From Lasiosphaeria ovina (taxonomy: Eukaryota; Ascomycota; Sordariomycetes; Sordariales; Lasiosphaeriaceae), in the NCBI GenBank assembly GCA_033439765.1, contig JAULSN010000002.1, positions 7,192,001-7,256,000 of the forward strand: a DNA stretch of 64,000 nucleotides. Reading direction: 5' to 3'. Numbering within the stretch: position 1 is the stretch's first letter; each line of letters opens with the position of its first letter. The notes beneath the pieces were generated by a model that was given only the letters and a program-made list of their open reading frames with translations, was not told the origin of the DNA and made no database searches. The translations under genes and the position numbers were made by a program. Positions 22,615 to 31,542 of the stretch are shown in pieces.

Positions 22615-25115
22615 GTTCGTACGATCGATATCGGTAAATAATACGTAGAACGTACTATATCGATACTAGATCTATATCTATTAAGGACTACTAGATATCG
22701 TCTCGTACGATCCAGGTACTAACTTCGTATCTAAGGAATTTAAGAATAATACGAGAATCATAAGTATCTCTTATAAGGAGATACTAATCGAGGTATACTA
22801 GGTAGTCGGAAAGGTCGAGCGAGCTTACCGCCCCTTGGAGCGGGCGTACGATATCCTTTACTATAAGCTTAGCTATCGTACGGATAATGAAACTATACTC
22901 TAGATAGCTATTAAGGCCTTAAACGATACCGCCGGCCTAGACGGACTTATACCTACGCTCCTAGTCTTCGGAGTATACCCCTGAATTAACTACGACTCGC
23001 TACCGTCGCCGGAGATTAAGGAGCGAGCATTAATAGTATAGAAAGCGATGAAGATACTACGCGAGATACGTACGTAGGTCAATATTAATCGTACGTTAAA
23101 TACCAGGAACGGCCTACGGACGGACGACATCCTCGTACTACCCCTAAGGAGCGAGGTACTCGTTTAGCGAGAAGGTAAGGATAAGAAGTAGGAAGGCCCC
23201 TACCTAGTTATCGTAAAAGACTACGCTAACGTTACTATCGAGATATAGAGCGGGCTAAAGACGTTCAGAATTATATAAGTCAAGCCGTACTATCGAGATA
23301 AGAATCCAGACGTTACGTACGATTAAGGTTAAGAACCTATTCCTAGCGTACTTAACCCTATTCCTAACGTACTAGATCCTAATCCTATAGAACTAGTTCT
23401 TATACCTATTAAGAGAGGAAGGGGACGACTGAGAAAGAATCCTATCCTAACCCTAATATAGAGTACGATTAATATAACCTAGAGGGAACGTAACGTATAA
23501 TAACTAGCGATCTAACTACGAGAAGAAGGGAAGATTACTATACTAAGTAACCCGTTCGAGGAGTCGGACGCTAAGGAGATCGACGCCCTCTTAATCGTAT
23601 ATATTATCGAGGTTATCCGGTATAATAAGGAAGAGTATAGAAAGCTCCGGATATATAATACTCGGCTCGTACGCGAGATAAAGGGAAAGGAGATAGTCCC
23701 GTACGAGAAGTCTAGACTTATCGTTTAGGGGTACAAAGACGAGGATAAGAAGGAGATCCTTACCTAGGCCCTAACTATCTAGAGGATGAGCCAGCGCCTA
23801 ATTCTCGTACTAGTACCCTTATTAGAGAAGAGGTTTAATATACGAATCGAGCTACGCGATATTACCCAAGCGTATACTTAGTCCAAGGATCCGCTATAGC
23901 GAAAGATTATCGTACGACTCCCTAAGGAACTTAGAGATAAGTATCTAAAGGGAACGGTACTTTAGATCCGAAGGCTACTCTATAGACTAGTAGAGTTAGG
24001 AGTATATTAGTTTAAGACGTACGCCTAGTACTATATCGAGAAGCTAGGTATACGTACGTCGACGTACGACCCCTGCCTATTCTATACCTAGGACGGCTAG
24101 AAGGAATTCGGCATTACTAGAATATAAACGGACGATATACTTACGCTAGCCACTCCCGAGTTCTCTAGGAAGGAGGAAGCCAAGCTTAAAGAAGTAGGGC
24201 TAAAGGCTAAGCCGAAGTCGTACCTTACGTACGATACCTAGATCGAGTTTAACGGATGCCGGATCCAACTTTAAGGATATAAGATTATAATTAAGTAGAA
24301 GGGATAGGCCAAGTAACTAAGCTTAATTAACCCGAAGGATAAGGACGCACCCTAGTAGTATATCTCCTAGCGAACGCGCGGAGCGTATATTACTAGTATC
24401 TACTAACCTAAAGTATCGTACGATCTCTTAGTCGCGGCTTAGGTAAAGGAACCTAAGAAGGAAGACTTCGTAACTCTAAATAAGCGAATCTAATAGTAAA
24501 TGGACCACCTAGAGCAAGGACTTCGATACTAACCGCTAGACCTCGACCGTACGAAGCTATTTATCTATACCGATAGCTCGTTCGTAAATAATAAGGATAT
24601 ATTATCATAGCTCGGATACTTAATCGTACTAGGGATAGAAGACGATCGTATAGAGAAGTTATATATAATAACCGGTAATATTATCTACTAGTCCTCTACT
24701 AAGTATAAGAGGATTATAAGGAGCATACTAGTAAGCGAACTCTACGGTATAATAGGCGGCTTCGATAGCGGTATCGTAATTAATATAACGCTCGTTAGGA
24801 TTACGACTATACTAGGAATCGTACGGATACTAGTAGTTATTTATACGGACTCTCGATCTCTATACGACTACTTAGTAAAACTTAAAACTACGAGTAAGAA
24901 GAGGTTAATAATCGATATTATATACCTACGGGAAGCGTACGAAAGGCGGGAGATCTCGGAAGTTAGATAGATTAACGGACGAGATAACCTAACTAACGTA
25001 CTTATTAAGAAGGACCCTAACCAAGCCCTCGTACGCCTAGTAGAGGACGGTAAGATTACTATACGAATCGAGGTATTCGTAAATAGATTAGAGAAGAAGG
25101 AGGAGGACGAGTAAA
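22615..25115 (+). pseudogene. Element B integrase C-terminal half, reverse transcriptase and RNase H, RIP-dead
   Basis: The integrase core resumes after the GCTAC duplication (DPGTNFVSKEF; VERAYRPLERAY; NDTAGLDGLIPTLLVFG). The copia RT follows at about 23720-24480 (LPKELRDKYLKGT; TSTYDPCLFYT; TDDILTLA as active-site remnant). RNase H is about 24555-25115 (FIYTDSSFVNNK; SSTKYKRIIRS; YTDSRSLYDYLVKL). The motif order IN-RT-RH defines Ty1/copia. Some Gln/Trp positions are stops. Confidence 0.82.
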
Positions 25116-25379
25116 GGGAGGAGAGCATACTATATACTAATATATTACGACGGCTATAATATTAGTATAGATTTACTAAAGAACCCCGGAATTTATTTTA
25201 AACTTAATATATAACCTATATAATAGAGAAAAGATACTATACTAAGAACGACCCTAGCCGTACTAAGAAACCTCCTCGAGCGTACGAAGAGCTAAGGCGT
25301 AAGCTAAGGCTAAAGGAGGAGGGTATTCCTATTAAAAGTAATCGGGTTCAGGCGCGAGCCCGAACTAGATAACGGTAGA

Positions 25380-25980
25380 CGCCCCTACTACGGGTAATTA
25401 GGCGAGCCCCCAAACGAACTACCGCCTAGACTTCCACCGCCGCTACTACTACCGCTAAGTACCGATTCGGCGCCCGAAACCGAGCCCGTACGGGAGTACG
25501 AATAGACCGTACTACGCGATTACTAGACGTATAACGAATAGGCGCTATTCTAATAGTCGGGTAGGCGAAAATAGTAGCGAAAGCGAGGAATAGACTCCGG
25601 ATTACTATACCGGTTTATATAACGACGAATACGCGTACCGTACGAGTGAATAAGGAGCGTACGGAAGTACGACTCGCGGCGAATAATCTTGGTAAAGAAG
25701 GTATTAAGGTTAGCGAAGTCTTTAGCGTTTACGCGCACCTCGGTATCGACCGAGGGCATCGCGGCGATACGACGCTCGTCGTCCTAGGTACGAGTTAACT
25801 TATCGTACGATAAAAGAAAGAGTCCCGAGGGTATCGTACGTTAATAGTAAGAAAGCTAAGGAGACGCCGATTACCCTCCGAGGTAGTAGGAATCAGAATC
25901 CAGATAGATCCGTCTCCTATCGTACAATAAGGAACGCTGCCGAATAGGGCGGTCGTAGCCGTACCCTTAGTAAAAGACAT
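25380..25980 (-). pseudogene. Frame antisense to pol in element B, unknown product, with its own CT-rich leader
   Basis: An ATG at 25980 opens 61 codons (25980-25795) starting MSFTKGTATTALFG. A coherent continuation lies in another frame (LTRT stop DDERR, then 25759-25550 with MPSVDTEVRVNAKDF and YFRTLLIHSYGTR). It then reads into a Gly/Ser-rich tail (GSSSGGGSLGGSS) to about 25380. One frameshift or a small intron plus TAG stops separate the blocks; together about 200 residues. It is shared with element A, so it belonged to the family ancestor. Leader bases upstream resemble a fungal promoter/5' UTR. I do not recognise the protein; a captured host gene or a retroelement accessory gene are both possible. 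Confidence 0.5.
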
Positions 25981-26040
25981 TATATTATACTAGACCAGGT
26001 ACGCGCGAGCTTCTGAGAGGAGAGGGAAAGCACGCGCGCG

Positions 26041-26100
26041 GGTATAAGAGAGAGAGTGAGGTATAAGGAAGAAGGGAAGAAGGAAAAGAGCCAGGAAAGA
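26041..26100 (-). promoter_or_regulatory. Pyrimidine-rich leader upstream of the antisense frame of B
   Basis: On the minus strand the stretch reads as alternating CT-tracts (CTTTTCCTTCTTCCCTTCTT) with two TATACC-like sites and CTCTCTCTCTTATACCC, about 60-120 bases before the ATG at 25980. CT tracts near the start of transcription are common in filamentous fungal genes. The same arrangement occurs on the plus strand in A at about 5690-5760. Confidence 0.4.
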
Positions 26101-26109
26101 AGAGCTGCT

Positions 26110-26417
26110 TTATACCCGGGCGGCCAGCCTCGAGAGGGTAAGGCCCGGACCTACTGCCCCTTCCGTACGGACCTCGAACTCAATCTCGTCGTTACACAAA
26201 AGCAAATAAGGCAGCGTACGATCAAGGCAGCGTACGATTGAGGCAAATAATGATCCGATGAAGAAGTACACCGAGAGCACGATCACGTCAAGCAAACCAC
26301 GGAAATAGGTCATTTCGAGAGGGACTTATCTCCGAGTTATATGAGAGAGATGAGAAGGCGTTATCTACGATAGGAAGGAAGACCGGAGACGTACGGTCAC
26401 AAAAGAAGAGTTGCTAG
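26110..26417. other. Lightly RIPed 3' segment of element B
   Basis: This stretch keeps many CpA and TpG dinucleotides (for example acacaaaagcaaataaggcagcg), unlike the pol region just upstream. The minus strand holds a short frame (26313-26110) with a hydrophobic start, partly matched in A at 5340-5690. No function can be assigned. Confidence 0.45.
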
Positions 26418-26649
26418 TGTTGGAATAGCGATATTGGTGACTACACGCTAGCGGGAGTCGCGTGACCGCGCACGTGTGAAGATACGTGCCGTGCGTAGAC
26501 CTCCCGCCCGCATACACAAAACTCCGGTCGCCCTAGAACCTAGTTTAGTTCCTTAGACAGAATAGAACCAACATTGCACCCCCCCCCCAACGGTAGATCT
26601 ACCACCCTTAGACCTGTAGGATCCCTACGTAGTTTGAGAACTACGAATA
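26418..26649 (+). repeat. 3' LTR of element B
   Basis: Begins with unmutated TGTTGGAATAG, preceded by AAAAGAAGAGTTGCTAG, which looks like the polypurine tract. Less RIP-altered than the 5' LTR. Confidence 0.88.
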
Positions 26650-27887
26650 ATATATATCGAGTATAATATATACCTCGTCTTAATACTTATCCGGACTAAT
26701 ATATAAGAGGTAATAGTCCTCCGTACGATCGGATAGGATCTCCGGGAAGACTACGAAGTATATATCCTCTAGGATCTCTAGTCGCTAGTAAATATTAACG
26801 AAGTACTTAGCCTTATTATAGAGGATATTATATAGTCGGCTAGTATAGTTATACGATAACTTTTATAACTTACTAAATATAGTAACCTTCCTACTATCTA
26901 TTATACCGTTATAGATTAGGCGGGTCGGTAGGATATTAGAGTATTAGATATATAGCGTCCCGTATAATAAGTTACTATATATATACGATAGGGTTAGAGT
27001 CGGTAATCCTCTTATATCCTCTCCTTCGTACGCTAAGCGGTATAGAAGTACTATCGTCACCTTTAACGGTAGTAATAGAGGGGGCTATAGAAGATTAGGC
27101 TCTAGGAGTACCGCCTCTATAATATTTATAAGTTAGTCCGAGATTCGGGCGCTAATAATCTATACGCCTTTCTTCGTAGCGATATTAATTATCTCTTTCC
27201 TAAATATACGATTAACTTAATTAAATTATACGACTATTTATCCTTCGAACTCCTCGTAGAAGGATAATTAGATTTACTTTAAGTTTATATTAAACTATAT
27301 AATCTCTATTATCGTATAGGCGAAGTAGGTTATAGCTTCCTCATCTTAAAGGGGATAGGTAATATCTAGGGTCTAGGCCTCGTACTAGAGGTCCTAGTCG
27401 ATATTCGCCTTCTATACTATACCTAGGATATTACTCTTCTCCTAAATATCTTCGTACGAGTCGTTACCCTTATTCGGGCCTTTTCCTACGCCTGAGGCTA
27501 ATACTATCTTCGGCGATAACGGGGTATCGATAATATTAATAAAGTTATTAGTAATTAGTCGTAATCGTACGACCGGGGTATATATAGGGGAGTTTAGTAG
27601 GTATAGCGGGGTTATATAGTAACGTATAATATAGGTTCTAGTTATACGTACGTCGCTCCCGACCTATAGCTATAAACGTCGTTATACGCTTAGTTCCTTT
27701 ATTCTTCTAGATAGAGATCCTTCTCTTTCCTCGAAAGTTCAAAGAAGGGCTCCGTCTAGGTAGTAGTACGAGATACTATCGTACGTACTTTCGTACCTCC
27801 CTCGAAAGTTCGGTACGCGTACGTCGGTAGTACGATCTCGTCTCTTTACGTTACTTCTCTATGAGTATTTGACCACTCACTAATTAG
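26650..27887 (-). pseudogene. Element A leader and 5' part of gag, cut off by insertion of B
   Basis: Reverse complement of B 12972-14190. It contains the untranslated leader next to the 5' LTR and the N-terminal gag region. It ends at 26650 where B is inserted; the rest of gag resumes at 12738. The join reproduces the order in B. Confidence 0.8.
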
Positions 27888-28119
27888 TATTCGTGGTTCT
27901 TAAACTACGTAGGGATCCTATAGGTCTAAGGGTGGTAGATCTACCGTTAGGGGGGGGGTGTAATGTTGGTTCTATTCTATCTAAGGAACTAAACTAGGTT
28001 CTAGGGCGACCGGAGTTTTGTGTGTACGGGCGGGAGGTCTGCGCGCGGCACGTGCCTTCACACGTGCGCGGTCACGCGACTCCCGCTAGCGTGTGGTCAC
28101 CAATGTCGCTATTCCAACA
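27888..28119 (-). repeat. 5' LTR of element A
   Basis: Same 232-bp sequence as 5004-5235, with its outer part least altered by RIP (still TTCCAACA at its outer end). Adjacent internal bases match those next to the 5' LTR of B, which shows which end is which. Confidence 0.88.
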
Positions 28120-28971
28120 CCAAGAGTCGCCTAGCACTCCATTGGTCATAAGGCTCATAGTGTATTATGACAATCCCCTAATAGATGCCGCAAGGGTAAT
28201 TGAATTTTGTCTCTTGACTGACGGTTTGCTATGATCTACTAACGACTCCTAAAAAGGTCAATTTTGACCCTACTGTTGCGGCATTCCGATGGGCTCAAAG
28301 TCATGGAGTCATCACTCCACTGGGAGACGGACCTATTCTGGGTTTGGGATATCTCGGCGGCGGCGCTTGGACGCTCATCCCCGGGCTTGCTCCACCCTCT
28401 CGCTCAGTGTTAGCGACGCCCGAAGAAGATGCCGGATATCCCACAATGAGCGGTAAGTTGATTCATCGCTCTCATCCATGTGTTCATTCCCAATCCTAAT
28501 ATAATATATGTATTCTTCACAGGCGTGGCCGCCTCGGACGTTTCTATGATCTTGAATTCGACTTGGATTCCTCCACAGCCCATAACTTTGCAGGGCCTGC
28601 AAAAGACTGTATTTGATGACTGCTTCTGGTGGGCCGAGCTTGGTCAAGATTATACTATGTCCGGTAAGAGACCATGACGGGCAAATGATCCACGCACAGA
28701 TTAGATTGAAAATTCTGACTTTGTCGCAGAAATAGCTGCTGCCGCCGCGACATTGTTTGCCAGTCCCGAAGACACTGGCCCGCTGCTTACATTTCGCAGA
28801 TTCTTTTCTGAATGTAGCGCACCGTCCATCGATAACCTCTGGGCAGGCATTCGAATAGGCGGGATCAACATCTCCAACGAGCTAAAAGCATCATCGCTGT
28901 TCAGTACGGTATATAGTTATCGCGTCTCCGAGTCTCCCGCTGCTAATATGACCGACATCGTGTTAGGCTAG
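28120..28971 (+). pseudogene. Secreted protein of unknown family, 3' part after element A
   Basis: Bases 28120-28124 repeat the CCAAG of 4999-5003. Removing element A plus one duplication joins ...VTIKAQ to ESPSTPLVIRLIVYY in frame, so this is the continuation of the gene starting at 2930. Likely introns are about 28195-28258 (GTAATT donor, CTAAC branch), one near 28451-28521 and one near 28665-28730. The exons read VNFDPTVAAFRWAQ, then GVAASDVSMIL, then EIAAAAATLFAS, and end at TAG 28969-28971 (a natural stop or another mutated codon). No internal RIP-type stop is obvious here, in contrast to the left arm. Product unknown. Confidence 0.65.
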
Positions 28972-29284
28972 GTGGGGTCCATAACCAGGTGACAATTTAT
29001 GCGTGGCGTTTGGGTGTCCGCTACTACTTGTCATCCGCCCAAGGGAAGCTCGGGGAAGACGGCATGAGCTTTTGGGTGCTTGTTATTCCTATGGCTACAT
29101 GCAAGGGGAAGCAATCCAACGATGGAAGGATGGGCTGTACGAGGCCGAGAGGATATCGTTAGTTTAGCACTGGATAATTGTTTTCGAGATTTCCAACCAT
29201 GCTTCGTACGAAAGTTGCCACGGGAAAGCCTGGGGGTAGGAGAAAAATCCGCGTCTTGAAGTTACATATGCGCGACGAGACGCC
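28972..29284. other. Intergenic between secreted-gene remnant and P450
   Basis: About 0.3 kb; downstream flanks of two converging genes. Nothing recognisable. Confidence 0.6.
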
Positions 29285-30841
29285 CTACCACTCAACTTCC
29301 AGCACATGTCCCTCGATCTCGGCGTTGAACCACTCGACAATCTCAATCTTGTCCTTGCACGTCCTCGCGCCCTCGAGTACCCCGCTAGCCACCACCTCAC
29401 GCACAACCAAGTACAACTGCCAGTTGGCGAGGTTGCGGCCCAGACAGGCGCGCCCGCCAAGTCCGTAGGCAAAGTGGTCCCTGACGCCGGCGCCACGGCC
29501 CTCGCCGGCCAACCACCGCTCGGGGCGGAAGGCAAACGGCTCCGGGTACGTCGCGTCGTCGTGGTGGAAGACGTAGGCGGCGGCGCCGACCTTGGTGCCG
29601 GGCGGCAGCAAGAAGCCGCTGACGGCCAGGCCGGCGGCGCCGACCTCGCGCGTCAGCCGCGCCGGGTTGGCCATGCCGACGCGCAGGCCCTCGCGCACCA
29701 CGGCGCGCAGGTACGGCAGCGTCTGCGGATCCGCGCCTGGGTTCGCCGCGATCTCGTCGGCCAGCCGCCGCCGCACCGCATCCTGCTGCACCAGGTGGAA
29801 CATGATCGTCGCCAGCATCACCGCCGTCGAGTCGGCGCCCGCGAACACGACGCCCTTGCACTGCACTAGCGTCTCGGCCCGCGAGACCCCCGCCCGCAGA
29901 AGCCGCGACTGGTACGTGTCGGCGTCGGTCTCGGCCGTGCTGGTCGTCTTGTTGCTGCTGCTGTCGCTGCCGTCTGCCGCGACGACGCCGTCGAGAAAGT
30001 GCGACACGGTGCGCACCGACGCGTTGACCTCGTCGTCGGCGAGCACGCGGTTGATGAGCGACGAGAAGATGAAGGTAAACAGCCAGTTGGGCAGCAGCGA
30101 GAAGCGGCTAAAGGCCACAATAGCCAGCACAAACGGCGTGGCCGAGAGCTTGTCGGCGTACTTGAGCCGCTTGGCCGCCGCCGGGTCCGTCTTGGCCGTG
30201 GGCGGCTCGTTCAGGCCGCCATAGACGCGGTGGAACAGGTAGCCCGTCAGAATGTCGATGGACAGGCGCGACGACAGGTCGAGGATGTCGGCCCTCGCGC
30301 CAGGCCCCTTGGCCTTTTCTTCATGCAGCCGCGCGATGAACTTGCGCACGAGCGAAGCCAGGCCGCCGGCGCCGTCGCTCTCGTAGGCGGCCTGGATCCT
30401 TGCGGGTGCGAACAGCGGCAGCACGGCCTTGGCGCGGCGGTCGCGGAACTCCTGGTCGAGCGACGAGAAGATGGTGTCGTGGCCCTCGATGCGGAAGTTG
30501 CTGTAGCGGGCGTCCTTGGGCAGCCCGCCGCCGGCCACGTAGGTCGCGTGCAGCGCGTCGCCGTCTGACAGCGACACGGCGTCGGGCGCGATACGCAGCA
30601 CCGGCGTCGAGTACTTCTTGTGGTAGTGTAGCAGCACGCGGCCCTCGACACCGAAGTAGCAGATGAGGTAGAGGAACAGCGGCGATATGCCCGCGAACCA
30701 CGGCCCCGGCACGTGGGCCAGCGGGTGCACGTAGAGTCTATACAGCGCTGCCGAGACAAGCACGACGGCGAGCGCCCGCGGGATGTCGGATGGGCTTAGC
30801 AGCGAGAGCTTGGGGAGGAGCAGGTCTTGGAAGACACCCAT
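29285..30841 (-). CDS. Cytochrome P450 monooxygenase
   Basis: Single exon, 518 residues, the usual length for a fungal microsomal P450. It has an N-terminal membrane anchor (about residues 20-36), a proline hinge (HVPGPW, 43-48), I-helix motif AGADST (334-339), ExxR pair E384-R387, PERF-like FRPERW (438-443), and the heme loop YGLGGRACLG with Cys466 as ligand (Tyr in the usual Phe place). The likely role is oxidation of the polyketide made by the PKS at the window's left edge: the two genes would be about 5 kb apart without the retrotransposon island. The ATG at 30841 gives a normal anchor. Frame intact, no RIP damage although the island ends about 1.2 kb away. Confidence 0.93.
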   Translation of the reverse strand: MGVFQDLLLPKLSLLSPSDIPRALAVVLVSAALYRLYVHPLAHVPGPWFAGISPLFLYLICYFGVEGRVLLHYHKKYSTPVLRIAPDAVSLSDGDALHATYVAGGGLPKDARYSNFRIEGHDTIFSSLDQEFRDRRAKAVLPLFAPARIQAAYESDGAGGLASLVRKFIARLHEEKAKGPGARADILDLSSRLSIDILTGYLFHRVYGGLNEPPTAKTDPAAAKRLKYADKLSATPFVLAIVAFSRFSLLPNWLFTFIFSSLINRVLADDEVNASVRTVSHFLDGVVAADGSDSSSNKTTSTAETDADTYQSRLLRAGVSRAETLVQCKGVVFAGADSTAVMLATIMFHLVQQDAVRRRLADEIAANPGADPQTLPYLRAVVREGLRVGMANPARLTREVGAAGLAVSGFLLPPGTKVGAAAYVFHHDDATYPEPFAFRPERWLAGEGRGAGVRDHFAYGLGGRACLGRNLANWQLYLVVREVVASGVLEGARTCKDKIEIVEWFNAEIEGHVLEVEW

Positions 30842-31542
30842 GTTGACGATCTTGTGCCGGCGCTGCTGGAGGATATTGCGAATCGTTCTGTCCTCTCACG
30901 AGACTATAGTGACGTCAATCCGATTAATTTCCTTTTCTTTAAAGAGATTTACTACTTGTCGCTAGGTACCTACCTACCTACTCTGAGCAGCCAAGTTGCG
31001 CAGTTTTAACCCCCGGAAAGACAAGCGGCGTATCCTCTCGGCCATGTCACACACTGGAAAGGAACACAGTGGTGCTATTAAACCGACTGCCAACATGCGA
31101 TGCTCGGAGAGATCCGTTCCCAGGCCCCAGTGGACTGGGTAGACGGTGCCGTGGTCGTCCCCAGCTGATTCCCGGTTTACTCGGGTCCGCCACAGTTGCG
31201 AGCACCACCCACCGTTGTTGGTGTGCGCCTTGCGGCGTGTATACTTTATTTCGAGTTAAATTCTCCTTCATTGGCTAAATGGCATATGCACAATGCGGGA
31301 TGGCGCTCCTAGCGGGCGGATGTTGGGAATGTGCATCAAGTCAGAACCGTGGTTCTCTTCAACGCAACTATCCTTACTTGATACTTCAACGGTTTCGCCC
31401 CCAGCTAACCTGGGGCTAGATACCCCAGACTGTGAGAAACTCGTATATCTACCTAATGTGTTTAGCACTGCGGCACTTGACTCCTCAAAGACGGAAAAAC
31501 AAATAAATGAGCAATTCGTGAAGTCTATGTTGACAAGACCCG
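30842..31542. other. Intergenic, P450 promoter region
   Basis: 0.7 kb between the acyltransferase stop and the P450 start, both on the minus strand. It contains a TACC-type repeat (ggtacctacctacctactc, about 30964-30982), of a kind seen in several other gaps of this window. No gene supported. Confidence 0.6.

Larger units (their letters stand above)
12739..26649 (+). mobile_element. Element B: Ty1/copia LTR retrotransposon, plus strand, inserted in A and interrupted by D
   Basis: LTRs of 232-233 bp at 12739-12971 and 26418-26649 are the same family as those of A, in the opposite orientation. It sits in the gag of A: flanks GTATA (12734-12738) and ATATA (26650-26654) correspond to GTACG in the intact sequence, i.e. 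a 5-bp duplication altered by RIP. Without element D it is about 7.0 kb. Order: LTR, gag, integrase (split by D), RT, RNase H, an antisense frame, polypurine tract, LTR. All sense frames are RIP-dead. Confidence 0.88.
5004..28119 (-). mobile_element. Element A: Ty1/copia LTR retrotransposon, minus strand, interrupted by elements B and C
   Basis: Its 232-bp LTRs are 5004-5235 (3' LTR) and 27888-28119 (5' LTR), flanked by the duplication CCAAG at 4999-5003 and 28120-28124. LTRs run TG...CA. The element's own bases are 28119-26650 and 12738-5004, minus inserted element C. Without its guests it is about 7.1 kb, like the sister copy B. Coding order on the minus strand is gag, integrase, reverse transcriptase, RNase H. 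All frames are destroyed by RIP. It was the first insertion of the nest, since B and C lie inside it. Confidence 0.88.

Noticed and set aside
5004..28119. CRISPR array or phage-like region
   Set aside because: Repeats are LTRs with duplications and eukaryotic retroelement domains; nothing prokaryotic is present.
29306..30568. Long plus-strand frames opposite the P450
   Set aside because: Shadows of a GC-rich coding strand; the P450 motifs on the minus strand are decisive.
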